NCBI GenBank assembly: GCA_038249175.1
Contig: JBBRWP010000215.1
Location: 1-5,625 of the forward strand
Direction of reading: 5' to 3'
DNA from: JAEWSN01 sp038249175
GTDB taxonomy: Bacteria > Bacillota > Clostridia > DSM-8532
Length of the DNA stretch: 5,625 nucleotides
The notes beneath the pieces were generated by a model. The model searched no databases. It was given only the letters and a program-made list of their open reading frames with translations, and was not told where the DNA came from. Positions 4,656-5,625 of this stretch are shown here, one piece after another (position 1 is the first letter of the stretch; each line of letters starts with the position of its first letter). The position numbers and the translations under genes were made by a program.

Positions 4656-5625
4656 CTACTTCGCATCGTACCAGTTCGCTCCGTGAGCCACATCGGCAAT
4701 CAAAGGTACGGATAGTTTCATGGCGTTTTCCATGTTCTCTTTCACCAGTTTTTCCACTATCGGCACGGCATCCACCGGGGTCTCCACAATTAATTCATCG
4801 TGCACCTGCAAAATGAGTTTGGCCTCCGGCACCTCTTTCAACAGGGCGTTCCGAACCTTGATCATGGCAATTTTAATGATATCAGCCGCTGTTCCCTGGA
4901 TGGGCGTGTTCAAGGCAATGCGTTTGCCAAAACCACGAATATTGAAGTTGCTGCTCTTCAGTTCCGGCAGGTAACGGCGGCGGTGCAGTAAGGTTTCTAC
5001 ATAGCCGACTTTTTTCGCCTCTTCCACCACATCTTCCATATACTGGCGTACCCCGGGGTAGGTGTTCAAATAACCTTCGATATATTCAGCGGCTTCTCTG
5101 CGATAAATGCCCAGGTCCCGGGAAAGTCCGTAATCACTGATGCCATAAATAATGCCAAAGTTCACCGCCTTAGCCCTTCTTCGCATTTCTGAAGTCACTT
5201 CGTCCAATGCGACATGAAAAACCTGAGACGCCGTTAAACGGTGAATATCGATATTTTCCATAAAGGCTTTTTGCAGTGTGGCATCACCGGTGACATGGGC
5301 CAGCACACGTAATTCAATCTGGGAGTAGTCTGCATCCACAAACAGACAGCCTTCTTTGGGCAGAAAGGCCTTTCGGATGAGCCGACCGGCTTCCGTACGG
5401 ATAGGAATATTCTGCAGATTCGGTTCTGTGCTGCTAATACGTCCCGTGACGGCTATGGTCTGGTTAAAACTTGAATGCACACGTCCTGTGACCGGAGAAA
5501 TGACTTTGAGCAGGCCATCGGCATACGTGGATTTCAGCTTGGCCATTTGTCGGTATTCCAGCACCAGATTGGCAATGGGGTGATTTTCTGCCAGGGCTTC
5601 CAGAACTTCCACATCGGTCGAGTAG
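4656..5625 (-). CDS. polA: DNA polymerase I, C-terminal polymerase domain (partial)
   Basis: Family A DNA polymerase that fills gaps in excision repair and replaces primers on the lagging strand. Only the last 322 residues are in the window; the frame continues past the right edge (first complete codon encodes Tyr in YSTDVEVLEAL), so the GTG at 5612 is an internal Val codon and not a start. In window residue numbers, motif A is DYSQIELR (99-106, with catalytic Asp99). Motif B, the O-helix, is RRRAKAVNFGIIYG (148-161, with Arg148, Lys152, Phe156 and Tyr160 matching E. coli Arg754, Lys758, Phe762 and Tyr766). Motif C is QVHDEL (273-278, with catalytic Asp276). Phe at the Phe762 position predicts ordinary discrimination against dideoxynucleotides. 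The C-terminus GANWYDAK is normal for the family, so the repeat array after the stop does not truncate the protein. The 5'-nuclease and 3'-5' exonuclease regions are not visible. Confidence 0.98.
   Translation of the reverse strand, partial: YSTDVEVLEALAENHPIANLVLEYRQMAKLKSTYADGLLKVISPVTGRVHSSFNQTIAVTGRISSTEPNLQNIPIRTEAGRLIRKAFLPKEGCLFVDADYSQIELRVLAHVTGDATLQKAFMENIDIHRLTASQVFHVALDEVTSEMRRRAKAVNFGIIYGISDYGLSRDLGIYRREAAEYIEGYLNTYPGVRQYMEDVVEEAKKVGYVETLLHRRRYLPELKSSNFNIRGFGKRIALNTPIQGTAADIIKIAMIKVRNALLKEVPEAKLILQVHDELIVETPVDAVPIVEKLVKENMENAMKLSVPLIADVAHGANWYDAK

Noticed and set aside
4365..4816. Plus-strand open frames through the 27-bp array, with repeats MAATTPASG or LLPAWQPLH
   Set aside because: They run antisense into coaE or polA coding sequence, have no ribosome binding site, and are open only because the unit is a multiple of three without stops in those frames.
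5610..5612. GTG at 5612 as a start of a separate 318-aa gene
   Set aside because: The frame continues to the window edge with family-typical polA sequence (YSTDVEVLEAL), so it is an internal Val codon of a truncated polA.

Overview
The window looks like chromosomal DNA from a low-to-mid GC Gram-positive bacterium, probably a clostridium-like Firmicute. The reasons are the polA to coaE gene order, a class II aldolase of the Firmicute type starting MPLVNTIDMF, strong AGGAGG-type ribosome binding sites, and a TrmH-family methyltransferase of clostridial appearance. Taxonomy is inference from these proteins only. Four housekeeping or near-housekeeping genes and one small unknown gene lie on the minus strand. 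One unrecognised, 5'-truncated reading frame lies on the plus strand at the left edge.

Layout in the direction of minus-strand transcription (right to left): the C-terminal polymerase domain of DNA polymerase I (polA, cut by the window edge); a 27-bp tandem repeat array that also carries a possible 57-codon reading frame; dephospho-CoA kinase (coaE); a 211-bp gap with short hairpins; a 108-aa protein of unknown function with an excellent ribosome binding site; a 270-bp gap holding a 70-nt imperfect hairpin and likely fba promoters; class II fructose-bisphosphate aldolase (fba, true start probably at 3034); an array of 33-bp hairpin-forming repeats followed by an intrinsic terminator; a SPOUT/TrmH-family RNA 2'-O-methyltransferase; and a 39-bp tandem array. 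The plus-strand unknown frame runs into that last array from the other side and contains two further arrays of its own (48-bp and 18-bp units).

The housekeeping genes have no obvious shared pathway: DNA repair and replication, coenzyme A synthesis, glycolysis and RNA modification. polA and coaE are common neighbours in Firmicutes, and coaE and the 108-aa gene may be co-transcribed. fba appears to have its own promoter and terminator.

The unusual feature is the density of short tandem repeats. Five unrelated arrays (unit 48, 18, 39, 33 and 27 bp, every unit a multiple of three) occur within 5.6 kb, filling three of the five gaps between genes and lying twice inside the unknown frame. I see no CRISPR array, tRNA, rRNA, transposase or complete mobile element. 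I cannot claim a new system, but the repeat arrays, the array-borne frame between polA and coaE, and the long hairpin ahead of fba deserve checking.
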